Shown: piece after piece, positions 49,550 through 58,470 of the stretch
How positions within the stretch are numbered: position 1 is the first letter of the stretch
Layout: each line of letters begins with the position of its first letter
Assembly (NCBI RefSeq): GCF_006376675.1
Contig: NZ_VEWK01000013.1
Coordinates: 91,776-155,775 of the forward strand
DNA from: Brucella pecoris
GTDB lineage: Bacteria; Pseudomonadota; Alphaproteobacteria; Rhizobiales; Rhizobiaceae
DNA length: 64,000 bases
Direction of reading: 5' to 3'
The notes under the pieces: model-generated
Told to the model about the DNA's origin: nothing
Databases searched by the model: none
What the model saw: the letters and a program-made list of their open reading frames with translations, nothing else
Position numbers and translations under genes: made by a program

Positions 49550-50599
49550 ATGCGTCAACAAAGAGCGGAAGGCATGGCCGGTTTGCAACTGCAACTCGAT
49601 CTGATGGTAGATGTGCTGAAGGCGGTGGCTGAGCCAAGCCGCTTGCGCATTCTCACACTTCTGTCACGCGGTGATCTCACCGTCTCTGATCTCACGACGA
49701 TATTGGGGCAATCCCAGCCGCGTGTTTCGCGTCATTTGAAGCTGCTCGCGGAAGCCGATCTTATTGACCGCTATCAGGAAGGCGCATGGGCTTATTTCCG
49801 CCTCGCCGACAATGCGATCAGCGGTGACCTCGCGCGCGGGCTTCTGGCTCGCCTCGACAACACCGATGCCCTTGTTGAACGCGACATGGAACGGCTTTCA
49901 CAAGTGAAGTCCAGCCGTCAGGAAAAGGCCGCCGCCTATTTCAGCGCCAATGCCGGTAGCTGGGATCAGATTCGAAGGCTGCATGTTTCCGAGAATGCGG
50001 TCGAAGTGGCCCTCAAGAAAGTTATCGGTGACAAGCCGTTTCAGGCGATGCTCGATGTCGGCACGGGAACGGGCCGGTTGCTGGAGCTTTTTGCGCCGCT
50101 TTACCTTCGCGGCGTCGGTATCGATATCAATCGCGATATGCTGGCTATGGCGCGCGCCAATCTCGATCTCGCGGCCGTTGGCAATGCGCAGGTTCGCCAG
50201 GGCGATGTCTATGCGCTGCCGGTGGAGCGTGAGAGCTTCGATCTGGTGACCATTCATCAGGTTCTGCACTTCCTTGATGATCCACTTGCCGCCATTCGCG
50301 AAGCGGCGCGGGCTTTGCGTCCCAACGGGCGATTGCTGATCGTTGATTTCGCACCGCACAAGCTCGAGTTCCTGCGCGAGGAACACGCACATTTGCGGCT
50401 TGGCTTCAGCGATGAACAGATGCTGGGCTGGATGAGAGATGCCGGTCTTGAGCCCGAAAAGACACTGGAACTGGAGCCGAAGGCGGCCAATGGGGATGAG
50501 GGGCTGACAGTGAAGCTGTGGCTCGCCCGCGATCCACGCCTTCTCATCGCCGATCCGGTTTCGCATGTCTCCCAAAAGTCGGAACCGGTTTTGGGATAA
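49550..50599 (+). CDS. sahR: ArsR-type regulator fused to SAM/SAH-binding methyltransferase domain (SahR type)
   Basis: 349 residues from ATG 49550; GTG 49538 and ATG 49574 are alternatives. Winged helix (EPSRLRILTLLSRGDLTVSD, ILGQSQPRVSRHLKLL) at about 25-90, then a class I methyltransferase fold: MLDVGTGTGRLLELF, VGIDINRDMLAMARANL and VTIHQVLHFLDDP. In alphaproteobacteria such fusions (SahR) sense S-adenosyl-homocysteine and repress methionine-cycle genes. The next gene is metF, 45 bp downstream, which supports this. Confidence 0.82.
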   Translation: MRQQRAEGMAGLQLQLDLMVDVLKAVAEPSRLRILTLLSRGDLTVSDLTTILGQSQPRVSRHLKLLAEADLIDRYQEGAWAYFRLADNAISGDLARGLLARLDNTDALVERDMERLSQVKSSRQEKAAAYFSANAGSWDQIRRLHVSENAVEVALKKVIGDKPFQAMLDVGTGTGRLLELFAPLYLRGVGIDINRDMLAMARANLDLAAVGNAQVRQGDVYALPVERESFDLVTIHQVLHFLDDPLAAIREAARALRPNGRLLIVDFAPHKLEFLREEHAHLRLGFSDEQMLGWMRDAGLEPEKTLELEPKAANGDEGLTVKLWLARDPRLLIADPVSHVSQKSEPVLG

Positions 50600-50644
50600 A
50601 GACATGCGGCAAAAACAGACAATAAGCATGACGGAGACAGTTTG

Positions 50645-51556
50645 ATGGGTTTTTACGGTCTTTCCCGCCGACCGGATGTTGGCCAGACCACCCGGGTATC
50701 GTTCGAATTCTTCCCGCCCAAGACGGAAGAAATGGAACAGCGTCTCTGGGATACGGTCACACGGCTTGCGCCGCTTCAACCTGATTTCGTCTCCGTTACC
50801 TATGGGGCCGGTGGTTCCACGCGTGAGCGCACAGTTCGCACGGTGGCCCGCATCCTCAAGGAAACCGATATCAAGCCAGCGGCGCATCTGACCTGCGTGG
50901 ATGCAACGCGCGAGGACGTCGATCGTGTGGTGCGTGAATTTGCAGAGCTTGGCGTCAACCGTTTCGTGGCGCTGCGCGGCGATCCGGCAGCCGGTATCGG
51001 TGAGAAATACGTGCCGACGCCGGGTGGCTATCAGAACGGTGCCGAACTGGTCTCCGGTCTGCGCAATATCGCGGATTTCGACATTTCGGTTTCCGCCTAT
51101 CCGGAAAAGCATCCGGAAAGCCCGGATTTTGCAACCGATATCGATATGCTGAAGCGCAAGGTCGACAATGGTGCAACGCGCGCCATTACCCAATTCTTCT
51201 TCGAAAACGATCTTTACGAACGTTATGTCGAGCGCGTTCGCCGTGCCGGTATCTATATCCCGATCGTTCCAGGTGTCCTGCCGGTGCATAATTTCAAGCA
51301 GGTCAAAAATTTCTGCGCGCGGTCGGCGACGCATATTCCGAGCTGGCTGGCGGAGCGTTTCGAAGGACTGGACAATGATCCGCAGACGCATCAGCTCGTC
51401 GCAGCGGCGATTGCCGCCGAGCAGGTGATGGATCTGATCGAACGCGGTGTGCAGGATTTCCATTTCTACACGATGAATCGCGCCGATCTGCCATTTGCGA
51501 TCTGTCACATGATCGGTATAAGGCCAAAGACGGAAGCAACTCTGGAAGTTGCCTAA
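50645..51556 (+). CDS. metF: 5,10-methylenetetrahydrofolate reductase
   Basis: 303 residues, TIM barrel. SFEFFPPKTEEMEQRLW at the start, VTYGAGGSTRERT, ALRGDP, YPEKHPESPDFATDIDMLKR K, ITQFFFEN and HFYTMNR near the end are the family landmarks. Makes 5-methyl-THF for methionine synthesis with FAD and NADH. Transcribed with the sahR-like gene and closed by an intrinsic terminator. Confidence 0.95.
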   Translation: MGFYGLSRRPDVGQTTRVSFEFFPPKTEEMEQRLWDTVTRLAPLQPDFVSVTYGAGGSTRERTVRTVARILKETDIKPAAHLTCVDATREDVDRVVREFAELGVNRFVALRGDPAAGIGEKYVPTPGGYQNGAELVSGLRNIADFDISVSAYPEKHPESPDFATDIDMLKRKVDNGATRAITQFFFENDLYERYVERVRRAGIYIPIVPGVLPVHNFKQVKNFCARSATHIPSWLAERFEGLDNDPQTHQLVAAAIAAEQVMDLIERGVQDFHFYTMNRADLPFAICHMIGIRPKTEATLEVA

Positions 51557-51562
51557 ACATAT

Positions 51563-51597
51563 AAAAAGCCCGGCGGTGACGCCGGGCTTTCTCGTTT
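51563..51597. terminator. Intrinsic terminator after metF (bidirectional)
   Basis: AAAGCCCGGCG-GTGA-CGCCGGGCTTT followed by CTCGTTTT; on the other strand TTTTTAT. Confidence 0.85.
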
Positions 51598-51656
51598 TCG
51601 TGCGGGTCGGCCTATCCTCAAAACCGAAGCCGCCGTAATGGTTTAGGCTAATTCCC

Positions 51657-51743
51657 TCAAGGGATGACGCCTGCTATCAACGCTGCAACAAATGCAAATG
51701 CCGCACAGATCATGAGGACATTCAGAGATCGCGTAAGTCCCAT
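51657..51743 (-). CDS. 28-residue single-span membrane peptide
   Basis: MGLTRSLNVLMICAAFAFVA then ALIAGVIP and stop: a short basic head followed by one hydrophobic helix. AAGGAG stands eight bases before the ATG, stronger than most ribosome sites in this window. Similar micro-proteins (T/SRSLNVLMICAAFAF type) are, from memory, widespread in Rhizobiales. Function unknown. Confidence 0.65.
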   Translation of the reverse strand: MGLTRSLNVLMICAAFAFVAALIAGVIP

Positions 51744-52010
51744 TGGTCTGTCTCCTTCATATGCGCCCGGTTGACCGGACACGCGCTGGTAGGAAGCCGG
51801 AATCTAAGCGCAAAACGTCTCGAACAAAAGAAGATTTCGTGCTGCAATCTGCCGTGATGGAGAAATAAACCTATCGTTTACCACCTAAACTATTGAAATA
51901 TTTGACTAGAAAAATTTGTTCACATTTCATGAAAAAGACACCGAACTGCCACGTTTGGTACTGTTTTCGCCGTAGTTGCCACATGCTTTTTGACATGTTT
52001 TTTGTGATTT
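51744..52010. other. AT-rich spacer between the micro-protein gene and the AEC transporter
   Basis: Carries the promoter of the leftward micro-protein gene. ACATGCTTTTTGACATGT near 51981 is a weak hairpin that may end the transporter transcript. Confidence 0.4.
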
Positions 52011-52946
52011 TCAGCGAATTAGCGCCAAAAATGCCGACAAGGTGAGGATAGATATCACTGTCGAATAGAGGATGACGTTGGAGGTTATCGCTGCCTCGCG
52101 ACGATAATGCTCGGCCAGCATGAAGGGACCCGTGCCGGTTGGAAGTGCTGCAAGAAGGGCTGCGCTTTGCGCGAGCAGGGGAGGCAGTCCGAACACATAG
52201 ACGGCCAACAGCCAGGTTGCGAGCGGCTGGACGATGAGCTTCACCGAAACGAGAAAAGCGATGGCATTGACGCTTTCGCGTTCGATCTTGCGCGGTTGGG
52301 CGAGGAACAGGCCAAGCGCGACCAGCGCGCAAGGAGATGCGGCACCACCGAGCATCTTCAGGAAGGTTTCCGCCGGGGCGGGGATGGCGAGCCCCAGAAA
52401 GGACACCACAGCGCCAAGCGCCGGAGCGACAAGCAGCGGATTGCGGATCAGGGACCGCATGACCTTCCAGATGAGATGAAGCGGCTTCTTCTCGGTCTGC
52501 AAGCCGATTTCGATCAGCACGATCGCAAAAGCAAAAGTAACGCAGACGGTGATGATGATCGAAATGGTGGTCGCGGCCAAAACGCCGGAGCCGAAGGCGA
52601 TCATCGAAAGCGGGATGCCCATATAGCCGGTATTCGGATAGGCGGCATTCAGCCCGTCAAGCGCGGTGTCCGCCAGAGGCAGTTTTCCGCGCAGCCGCAC
52701 CAGAAAGGGCAAGGCGAACGCAATGGCGCTCGAAAGCAGAAACACCGCGATGAAGCCCGGCTGCCAGAGCTCGCTGCCATGGGTATTGGCCATGATGTCG
52801 AAGAGAAGGGCAGGCAATGCCAGATAGACGACGAAACGGTTCAGCTCCGCTATCGCATGAGGCCCGAGTATTTTCAGCTTGAAGGCGCCCCAGCCGGAGA
52901 AAATCAGCGCAAAAACGGGAAGGACGACGAGCAGGGTAGTGAGCAT
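52011..52946 (-). CDS. AEC-family (auxin efflux carrier type) transporter
   Basis: 311 residues, about ten membrane helices in two inverted halves. PVFALIFSGWGAFKL, ALPALLFD, NTGYMGIPLSMIAFG and ALVALGLFLA are landmarks of the AEC family, which exports or imports organic acids and similar anions. Substrate unknown. Stands alone; the gene upstream ends with its own terminator. Confidence 0.87.
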   Translation of the reverse strand: MLTTLLVVLPVFALIFSGWGAFKLKILGPHAIAELNRFVVYLALPALLFDIMANTHGSELWQPGFIAVFLLSSAIAFALPFLVRLRGKLPLADTALDGLNAAYPNTGYMGIPLSMIAFGSGVLAATTISIIITVCVTFAFAIVLIEIGLQTEKKPLHLIWKVMRSLIRNPLLVAPALGAVVSFLGLAIPAPAETFLKMLGGAASPCALVALGLFLAQPRKIERESVNAIAFLVSVKLIVQPLATWLLAVYVFGLPPLLAQSAALLAALPTGTGPFMLAEHYRREAAITSNVILYSTVISILTLSAFLALIR

Positions 52947-52972
52947 GAAACGGGCATTCGTGGTGAGAGCAG

Positions 52973-53006
52973 AATAGGAAAAGGCGCGGGGATGATCCCG
53001 CGCCTT
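52973..53006 (-). terminator. Terminator of the murein transglycosylase gene
   Basis: AAGGCGCGGG-ATCATC-CCCGCGCCTT on the minus strand followed by TTCCTATT. Confidence 0.8.
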
Positions 53007-53015
53007 ATGATTTGC

Positions 53016-54254
53016 TTAGAGCTTGTCGAGAAGCTCTTGGGTCGGCCAGGAATCGGCAGGCATTCCAAGACGCATCTGCTCAGCACGCACAGCATCGCGG
53101 GTCAGCAGACCGAACACACCGTCGATCTTTCCACCCATATCGTAACCGCGGGCCTGAAGCTTGGTCTGGAGTTCCTTAAGCTGCTCCTGCGTCAAGCCCG
53201 GAACGGGGTTACCCGGATCGAAGGCAGGCGCACCGGCCAGACGGGTTGCAAAATAAGCGGCCGTCGTAGCGTAGACGATGGACTTGTTCCATTCGACGAA
53301 CACGTCGAAGTTTGGATAGGACAGGAAAGCCGGTCCCTTGCGGCCCAGCGGCAGCAGCAGCGACGCATCGCCATCATCCGGGCCGAGCGGGCCGTTGAGG
53401 CCCATCACGCCTTGCGCAGCCCACCAGGAATGCGGCTTGCGGTTGGTGCGGATGGCTTCTTCCCAAGGCAGATCCTTGGTGAGACGCACCTCTTCAAGCC
53501 AGGGCTGGCCACGCTTCCAGCCGAGTTCCGAAATCATGCGACCCGCAGTCATCATGGCATCGGGAACGCTGTTCTTCAGATCGACCTTGCCGTCACCGTC
53601 GCCATCGACGCCGCGTTCCAGATAATCCTTCGGCAGAAGCTGCATCATGCCAATTTCACCAGCCCATGCGCCGGTGGTCGCTGCATCGACGACGCCCTGA
53701 TCGAATAGCTTGAGAAGGGCAATCAACTGTGGCCGGAACAGGTCCGGACGGCGGCAGTCATAGGAAAGGGTAACGAGCGCATTCAGCGTGTCGAAATCGC
53801 CTTGAATGGCACCATAGTCGGTTTCGAGCCCCCAGAAGGCGGCAAGGACTGGACCCGGAACGCCATAGGTATCTTCAACTTTCTTGAAGACATCAGCATA
53901 TTTGACCAGGTTCTCGCGGCCCTTCTTCAGGCGCGCTTCTGAAATGAGGCGCTTGGAAAATTCGGTGAAAGTCAGGTTGAAAACAGTCTGCTTGCGGTCG
54001 CGATCAAGCACCTTTTGCTCAAGCATGGCCTTGTGCAATTCGGCGATGCCCTTTTCGCCGACACCGGCGTCACGGGCTTCCTTGGTCAGATTGTCCATCC
54101 ACTGGCCGTAATCGATCTCGCATTCCGGCTTGGGAAGATTGACGGTGTTTTCAGTTGGCGTCGCAGCGGGCGCGGGAGACGCGGCAGCCTGAGCATGGGA
54201 CATGGCTGTCGATGCAAGCAAGGCGGCTGCGATAACTGAAGCAAATAACTTCAT
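53016..54254 (-). CDS. MltB-type lytic murein transglycosylase with peptidoglycan-binding domain
   Basis: 412 residues. Signal peptide ending near AQA (residue 24), Pro/Ala-rich linker, SLT_2 catalytic domain (45-335) with Glu in LAAFWGLETDYGAIQG, GEIGMMQLLPKDYLERGVDG and a C-terminal PG_binding_1 domain (LQTKLQARGYDMGGKIDGVF, TRDAVRAEQ). Cleaves the MurNAc-GlcNAc bond to 1,6-anhydro ends in the periplasm. No lipobox, so soluble or loosely bound. Confidence 0.9.
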   Translation of the reverse strand: MKLFASVIAAALLASTAMSHAQAAASPAPAATPTENTVNLPKPECEIDYGQWMDNLTKEARDAGVGEKGIAELHKAMLEQKVLDRDRKQTVFNLTFTEFSKRLISEARLKKGRENLVKYADVFKKVEDTYGVPGPVLAAFWGLETDYGAIQGDFDTLNALVTLSYDCRRPDLFRPQLIALLKLFDQGVVDAATTGAWAGEIGMMQLLPKDYLERGVDGDGDGKVDLKNSVPDAMMTAGRMISELGWKRGQPWLEEVRLTKDLPWEEAIRTNRKPHSWWAAQGVMGLNGPLGPDDGDASLLLPLGRKGPAFLSYPNFDVFVEWNKSIVYATTAAYFATRLAGAPAFDPGNPVPGLTQEQLKELQTKLQARGYDMGGKIDGVFGLLTRDAVRAEQMRLGMPADSWPTQELLDKL

Positions 54255-54374
54255 TGGTAACTCACACTAATAAACTGGGAGCAAGCTGCTCCCTCCGAGG
54301 ATTGTTTTAGCTATTGCCTCAACAAGCCCCGGAAATGAAGCAAAACTTGGTGTGAACTGCCAAACTGCGCTGTG

Positions 54375-55208
54375 TTACCGAACTTTGTTGCTTTCCAGCC
54401 ACTTTTTCCATGCGTTGGCATCGCCTGCAAAGACATTGATGTCGGCGTCGCCCTTGATACCGGGAATGGAGCCCGTGCCGGTATATTGCCAGAACGTCCA
54501 CGGATGCGGGCCGTATTTCTCGTCTGGATGGCCGGCGACTGAGCGCAGCCAGAACGGGTAGTCCGGCATCTGTCGCAAATCGTTGTCATCGAAGAAATCG
54601 ACCGTCGTGTAAACAATCGGGCGTTTGCCGTAATGCTTTTCCAGCGCCTGCAGGAAGATGCGCATTTCCTTGCGCACGACCGCTGCGTTGGGGCGCAGCT
54701 TGCAGGTCGGCGATTGCGGGTTCCATTCCATATCGAGAACGGGCGGAAGCGCGCCGGGGTCACGCGGTACATTCTGGATATACCACCGCGCCTGTTCGAT
54801 GGCCGGGCGGCAGAAATAATAGAAATGATAGGCGCTCCGCGCGATACCTGCCTGACGCGCGCCGTTCCAGTGTTCCTGAAAACGATCATCGACGCGGTCG
54901 CCACCCTCCGTCGCCTTGATGAAGGCGAATGAAATGCCGCTGGCGCGCGCTGCGCTCCAGTCAATATTGGTCTGATATTTGGAGACGTCTGTTCCGTGGA
55001 TCGGATAGTGCCATGGCGTTTTACCGGTCCAGTCGTGTGGGTCTCGATCACCGAAACGCGGGGCTTTCACAGGGCCGGATGGCGGTGCGATCCGCGCCAC
55101 CGAACCGCCTGATTTCTTTACGTCGGAAAAGTCGTAATCCACCGTCGTGCAGGCGGAGAGAAATAAAGCGCCGAGGGCGAGAATGCTGTAGCTGGCCAGA
55201 CGGTTCAT
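54375..55208 (-). CDS. GH25 muramidase, lipoprotein
   Basis: 277 residues. Lipobox FLSAC near residue 20, so lipid-anchored. GH25 barrel: HGTDVSKYQTNIDWSAAR with the first Asp, FAFIKATEGG, the catalytic pair in PVLDMEW (DxE), IVYTTVDFFDDN and FWQYTGTG. Hydrolyses peptidoglycan. Follows the same strand as the transglycosylase but 120 bp apart, so a unit of two murein hydrolases is possible. Confidence 0.88.
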   Translation of the reverse strand: MNRLASYSILALGALFLSACTTVDYDFSDVKKSGGSVARIAPPSGPVKAPRFGDRDPHDWTGKTPWHYPIHGTDVSKYQTNIDWSAARASGISFAFIKATEGGDRVDDRFQEHWNGARQAGIARSAYHFYYFCRPAIEQARWYIQNVPRDPGALPPVLDMEWNPQSPTCKLRPNAAVVRKEMRIFLQALEKHYGKRPIVYTTVDFFDDNDLRQMPDYPFWLRSVAGHPDEKYGPHPWTFWQYTGTGSIPGIKGDADINVFAGDANAWKKWLESNKVR

Positions 55209-55294
55209 ATAGTGGTTCCGTATCGCGAATCAGTCCTCTAACGGTTACGCGATCCGGAGGTGAACGTCACCAGTCTGGCTGGAAAGATTGGTGT

Positions 55295-55996
55295 TTAATC
55301 TACGGCCTGGGGCGGTGTTGTCGAACGAATGACGGCTATCCAGGCAAAGCCGCGATAGAGAATGCGCTTCTCAGTGATTCCGCTGTGTTCCTGTGCGAGC
55401 TGTTCGCAAACCGTGAACAAGTCGCTGCGCGGCGCGACATGGAACCATTCAAGCCATTTGAAGAGAGCGTTTCCGAACCAGCGCGGCAGCCGGGCCTGAT
55501 CGCCGAAATCGACGATGTGCAACTCTCCGCCGACATTGAGATGCCGAATGCTTTCACGAATGACCGACTGCCATTGCGGGATCATCGATACTGCATAAGA
55601 AATGAAAATCCGATCAAAACCGGTTTGCCCGAACAGTCGTTCAGGATCGAACTGGGCTGCATCTGCGCGATCAAGCCGGATGCGGTTTTCGATGCCTGCG
55701 TGTTCCGCTGCCCGGCATGCCGTATCCAGCATTTCTGCTGAAATATCGATGCCGAAGAGTTTTGCATCAGGATAATGTTCCGCGGCTTTCACCAGATTGC
55801 GACCGGTGCCGCAGCCGATCTCCAGAACTGTGCCGTTTTGGGGGACGGCCAGACCTGCGATCATGGGGTCGCGACCCAGAAGGTAATATTTGCGGGTGGC
55901 GTCGTAGAAGTGCCGCTGACGGCGATAGATGCGATCCATGAGGTTGGCATGGTCGACACCCTGAACGCTCCAAGGGCTACGCAGCATGTCAGACAT
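55295..55996 (-). CDS. btaB: Betaine-lipid N-methyltransferase BtaB
   Basis: 233 residues, class I SAM methyltransferase: VLEIGCGTGRNLVKAAEHYP, GIDISAEML and FISYAVSMIPQW. Trimethylates diacylglyceryl-homoserine to the betaine lipid DGTS. Assignment rests on the overlap with btaA (eight bases) and on DRIYRRQRHFYDATRKYYLLGRD-like features of BtaB N-termini. Membrane-lipid remodelling under phosphate limitation. Confidence 0.85.
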   Translation of the reverse strand: MSDMLRSPWSVQGVDHANLMDRIYRRQRHFYDATRKYYLLGRDPMIAGLAVPQNGTVLEIGCGTGRNLVKAAEHYPDAKLFGIDISAEMLDTACRAAEHAGIENRIRLDRADAAQFDPERLFGQTGFDRIFISYAVSMIPQWQSVIRESIRHLNVGGELHIVDFGDQARLPRWFGNALFKWLEWFHVAPRSDLFTVCEQLAQEHSGITEKRILYRGFAWIAVIRSTTPPQAVD

Positions 55997-57224
55997 CCTT
56001 CAGCACATAGAGGTGGAACCCGCCGTAAATCGAGGAGCGGTCGCGGTCGTGCAGGGTGCGGGATTCTTCTGCTCGATATTCCCAGCGATCCAGAGTTTGC
56101 GGCGCCACCCGTCCCGGAAGCAGACTCGGTTCTGCGGCGGTACGAAAGATGACACGGGCATTCGGTGCTGCCGTGCGGGTGATTTCGCCCCACAAGGCAT
56201 TGAGCTGCTCGTCATTCATCCAGTCTTGCGCATCCAGCAGAATATAGCGGTCGACTGATGCTGCAGGCTTGGCAGCGAGAAAGTCGGTGTAGCTCGCGTT
56301 CTGCACAGTCATGCGATCGGCGCGTGCACGGACCGTTTCGAAATTGGCGCGCGACAGATAGGGCGGAAGTGGCCCGGTCTCCTCATTACCACTATAGCCA
56401 CGTCCGAATGCCTGCCAGGCGAAATAATTGTCGGTGAGGGGAAAGCCGCAAGCCAGTTTCTCAAGACGGCTACGCAGGACAAGCGCCATGTCGCCGTTTC
56501 CGGCAGTGGCAAGGGCATCATATTGCTGTGGCGGTATGCCCAGGCCAAACAGGGACGATTTGCGGGCTGTAGCCCAACGTACCATGCGTTTTTCAAAGAG
56601 GGGGGCAAGCGCCGTGTCGAAGAAGCTGCGCTGTTCTTCCATCGTGCGCGCCTTCAGGATATCGCGCGGGTCAATCCCATAGAGCCGCGCCACGCGATGG
56701 CCCATGCCGATGAAGACGCCGAGCAAGCCATGGCGGTAGAGATCGCGCCAGAAAATGGAAATACGCTGGCGGCCATTCCACTTGCGCTTTTCCCAATAGG
56801 CGCGGCTTTCGCCGTCCAGATGTGGCCGAATGAAGCGCTTGTAGGCGGCAAGATTGGTCTTGTCGTCGGCCTTTCCATAAAACCGGTAGAACGCATCGTA
56901 GTCCGGCAGGTTCTTGACGGCGGCAAGTTTCAGCCGGTTGAATGCGACATGTGCCTGATTGAGGTCGACTGCCTCCACACGCGCCGGATCGGCGGTCAGG
57001 TAGGACATGGCATTGCATCCGCCGGAAGCTATGGTGACGATGCGGTAGCCAGGCTCAATAGCCAAAGCTGCCATATCGACTTCGGGGTCTTCCCAAATCT
57101 GCGGATAGACCAGCCCTTTGAAGAGCCAGGCAAACAGCCTTTCGGAGAAGCCTGCACGCGAGAGGGCGCTGTTCTGGGTCACGGCACGTTTGAGAATTGC
57201 GTTGCCGGCTGGGCTGTCTGTCAT
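55989..57224 (-). CDS. btaA: SAM:diacylglycerol 3-amino-3-carboxypropyltransferase BtaA
   Basis: 411 residues from ATG 57224 (MTDSPAGNAILKRAVTQNSA). LVYPQIWEDPEVDMAAL and ITIASGGCNAMSYL-type segment (VTIASGGCNAMSYLT), VEAVDLNQAHVAF and DRYILLDAQDWM are typical. Moves the homoserine moiety of SAM onto diacylglycerol, the first step of DGTS synthesis. A Pho-box-like dyad lies about 60-76 bp upstream. Confidence 0.9.
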   Translation of the reverse strand: MTDSPAGNAILKRAVTQNSALSRAGFSERLFAWLFKGLVYPQIWEDPEVDMAALAIEPGYRIVTIASGGCNAMSYLTADPARVEAVDLNQAHVAFNRLKLAAVKNLPDYDAFYRFYGKADDKTNLAAYKRFIRPHLDGESRAYWEKRKWNGRQRISIFWRDLYRHGLLGVFIGMGHRVARLYGIDPRDILKARTMEEQRSFFDTALAPLFEKRMVRWATARKSSLFGLGIPPQQYDALATAGNGDMALVLRSRLEKLACGFPLTDNYFAWQAFGRGYSGNEETGPLPPYLSRANFETVRARADRMTVQNASYTDFLAAKPAASVDRYILLDAQDWMNDEQLNALWGEITRTAAPNARVIFRTAAEPSLLPGRVAPQTLDRWEYRAEESRTLHDRDRSSIYGGFHLYVLKDV

Positions 57225-57282
57225 CAAATTTCCCCTAAAGCACGAATCCAGACTTCGGTTTTGCAAAGTTAAACATCGTCCA

Positions 57283-57300
57283 ATGACAGGGGCGTGACGA
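57283..57300 (-). promoter_or_regulatory. Candidate Pho box upstream of btaA
   Basis: On the minus strand TCGTCAC-GCCC-CTGTCAT: the second half is an exact CTGTCAT, the first half matches at five of seven positions, with the canonical 4-bp spacing. In Sinorhizobium btaAB is PhoB-dependent. Confidence 0.6.
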
Positions 57301-57583
57301 GTTAATTGCGGGTTTTTAAACCCTGCGCTGGTGGCTATACGCCTGTAATACTGTCGCTTTATTACGCTCGGTAAGACTATTTGAGAGAACTTTTTCGCGC
57401 TGTTGCCGTTTTTTTGTGTGACGGTCCGAGTCGACGGGATTTCTGTGTCGATGAACGACCGTAAAAGGTGATTGACCGGACAAACCGGTCAGGCACGGAG
57501 AAAACAGAGAGAGGCGTTTGGCAATATCGCCATTTGATGCCTGAAACCAGGCCAACGAGCCTGATCTAGGAAGGAGAGCCAAC

Positions 57584-57799
57584 GTGAAGAAGTTTCTGAT
57601 TGCTTCTGTCGCCGCCGTATCACTTCTCGGCCTTGCAGCATGCAACGACAAGAAGGACGACACGAGCAACGCACCGGCACCATCCGCGCCGGCAGCGCCT
57701 TCGAACAATGACACGACGACGACGCCAGCCCCAGCGACTCCAGCCCCAGCCACTCCGGCACCATCGACGCCGGGTACAGGGACGGCACCTGCCAACTAA
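57584..57799 (+). CDS. Small lipoprotein with Pro-Ala-Thr repeats
   Basis: 71 residues, GTG start at 57584 with AGGAGAG upstream. Lipobox GLAAC (Cys20), then a charged KKDD segment and a disordered tail of (T/S)PAPATPAP-type repeats. Probably a flexible inner- or outer-membrane anchored peptide; function unknown. Its codons in the repeat are monotonous, so length may vary between strains. Confidence 0.7.
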   Translation: MKKFLIASVAAVSLLGLAACNDKKDDTSNAPAPSAPAAPSNNDTTTTPAPATPAPATPAPSTPGTGTAPAN

Positions 57800-57962
57800 T
57801 GGTGCGAAGTCGTGACGCATGATGCGTCTGCATTTGGATGGCGATCCGGTCTCCGGGTCGCCATTCGTGCCAGTGGGTTTTGAGATGAACGCTAAAGCAA
57901 CCACGATGGGAAAAGACGGGAATTCTGCGTTTTCCGTGTTTCAACACAGGCTGGGTTCGGTT

Positions 57963-58343
57963 ATGGCTTTTGTCATGAACCGTAACTTCCTGTTCTTCGT
58001 ATCTGCCATTGTTCTTGTTGCACTTGCCGCTTGCGGCAAGGGAGATGACGAGAGCGCTGCCACAACCAATGGCGGCGAGCAGGGCGCTGCTGCTATATCA
58101 CAACCTGCCAAACCGGCAGAAAGTGGAAGCAGTGAAAAAGGTCCCGATCTGGTCAAATCGCTCCGCGATAGTTCCGGCGTCGTAAGCCCGGAAGAGAAAG
58201 CGGCCGCCATTGAACGCGCACGCGCAAATGCTGTCGCTGCGGCAAAATCTGTCGGTCAGACGGATCAGCAGGCGCAGGCGGCAGGAGAAGCGGCAGTCAC
58301 GGCTGCACAGCGCTCCTTCGATGAACGCGAGCCCCAGCAATAG
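57963..58343 (+). CDS. Small putative lipoprotein
   Basis: 126 residues from ATG 57963 (MAFVMNRNFLFFVSAIVLVA); ATG 57975 is an alternative and gives a more standard lipoprotein signal. Lipobox ALAAC followed by GKGDDE. The mature part is Ala/Glu-rich and helical (EEKAAAIERARANAVAAAKS). Frames further upstream (57819) extend the N-terminus beyond a normal signal peptide. Function unknown. Confidence 0.65.
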   Translation: MAFVMNRNFLFFVSAIVLVALAACGKGDDESAATTNGGEQGAAAISQPAKPAESGSSEKGPDLVKSLRDSSGVVSPEEKAAAIERARANAVAAAKSVGQTDQQAQAAGEAAVTAAQRSFDEREPQQ

Positions 58344-58470
58344 GCTTGCGACTGGAGAACTCCGCAATATTGTAAGCCAATGCCTTCTCATTCTTTCTAA
58401 ATGTTTGTTTTTTCGACTTTCGCCTGTGTGGGCGGTTTTCAGTTCATTTGGAATTCTATAGAAAAGTCCC

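Noticed and set aside
49898..51508. Minus-strand frame of 536 codons opposite sahR and metF
   Set aside because: It crosses two well-supported genes and has no recognisable domain.
52107..53708. Plus-strand frame of 533 codons opposite the AEC transporter and MltB-like genes
   Set aside because: Highly charged, repeat-free antisense translation; spans the terminator between two real genes.
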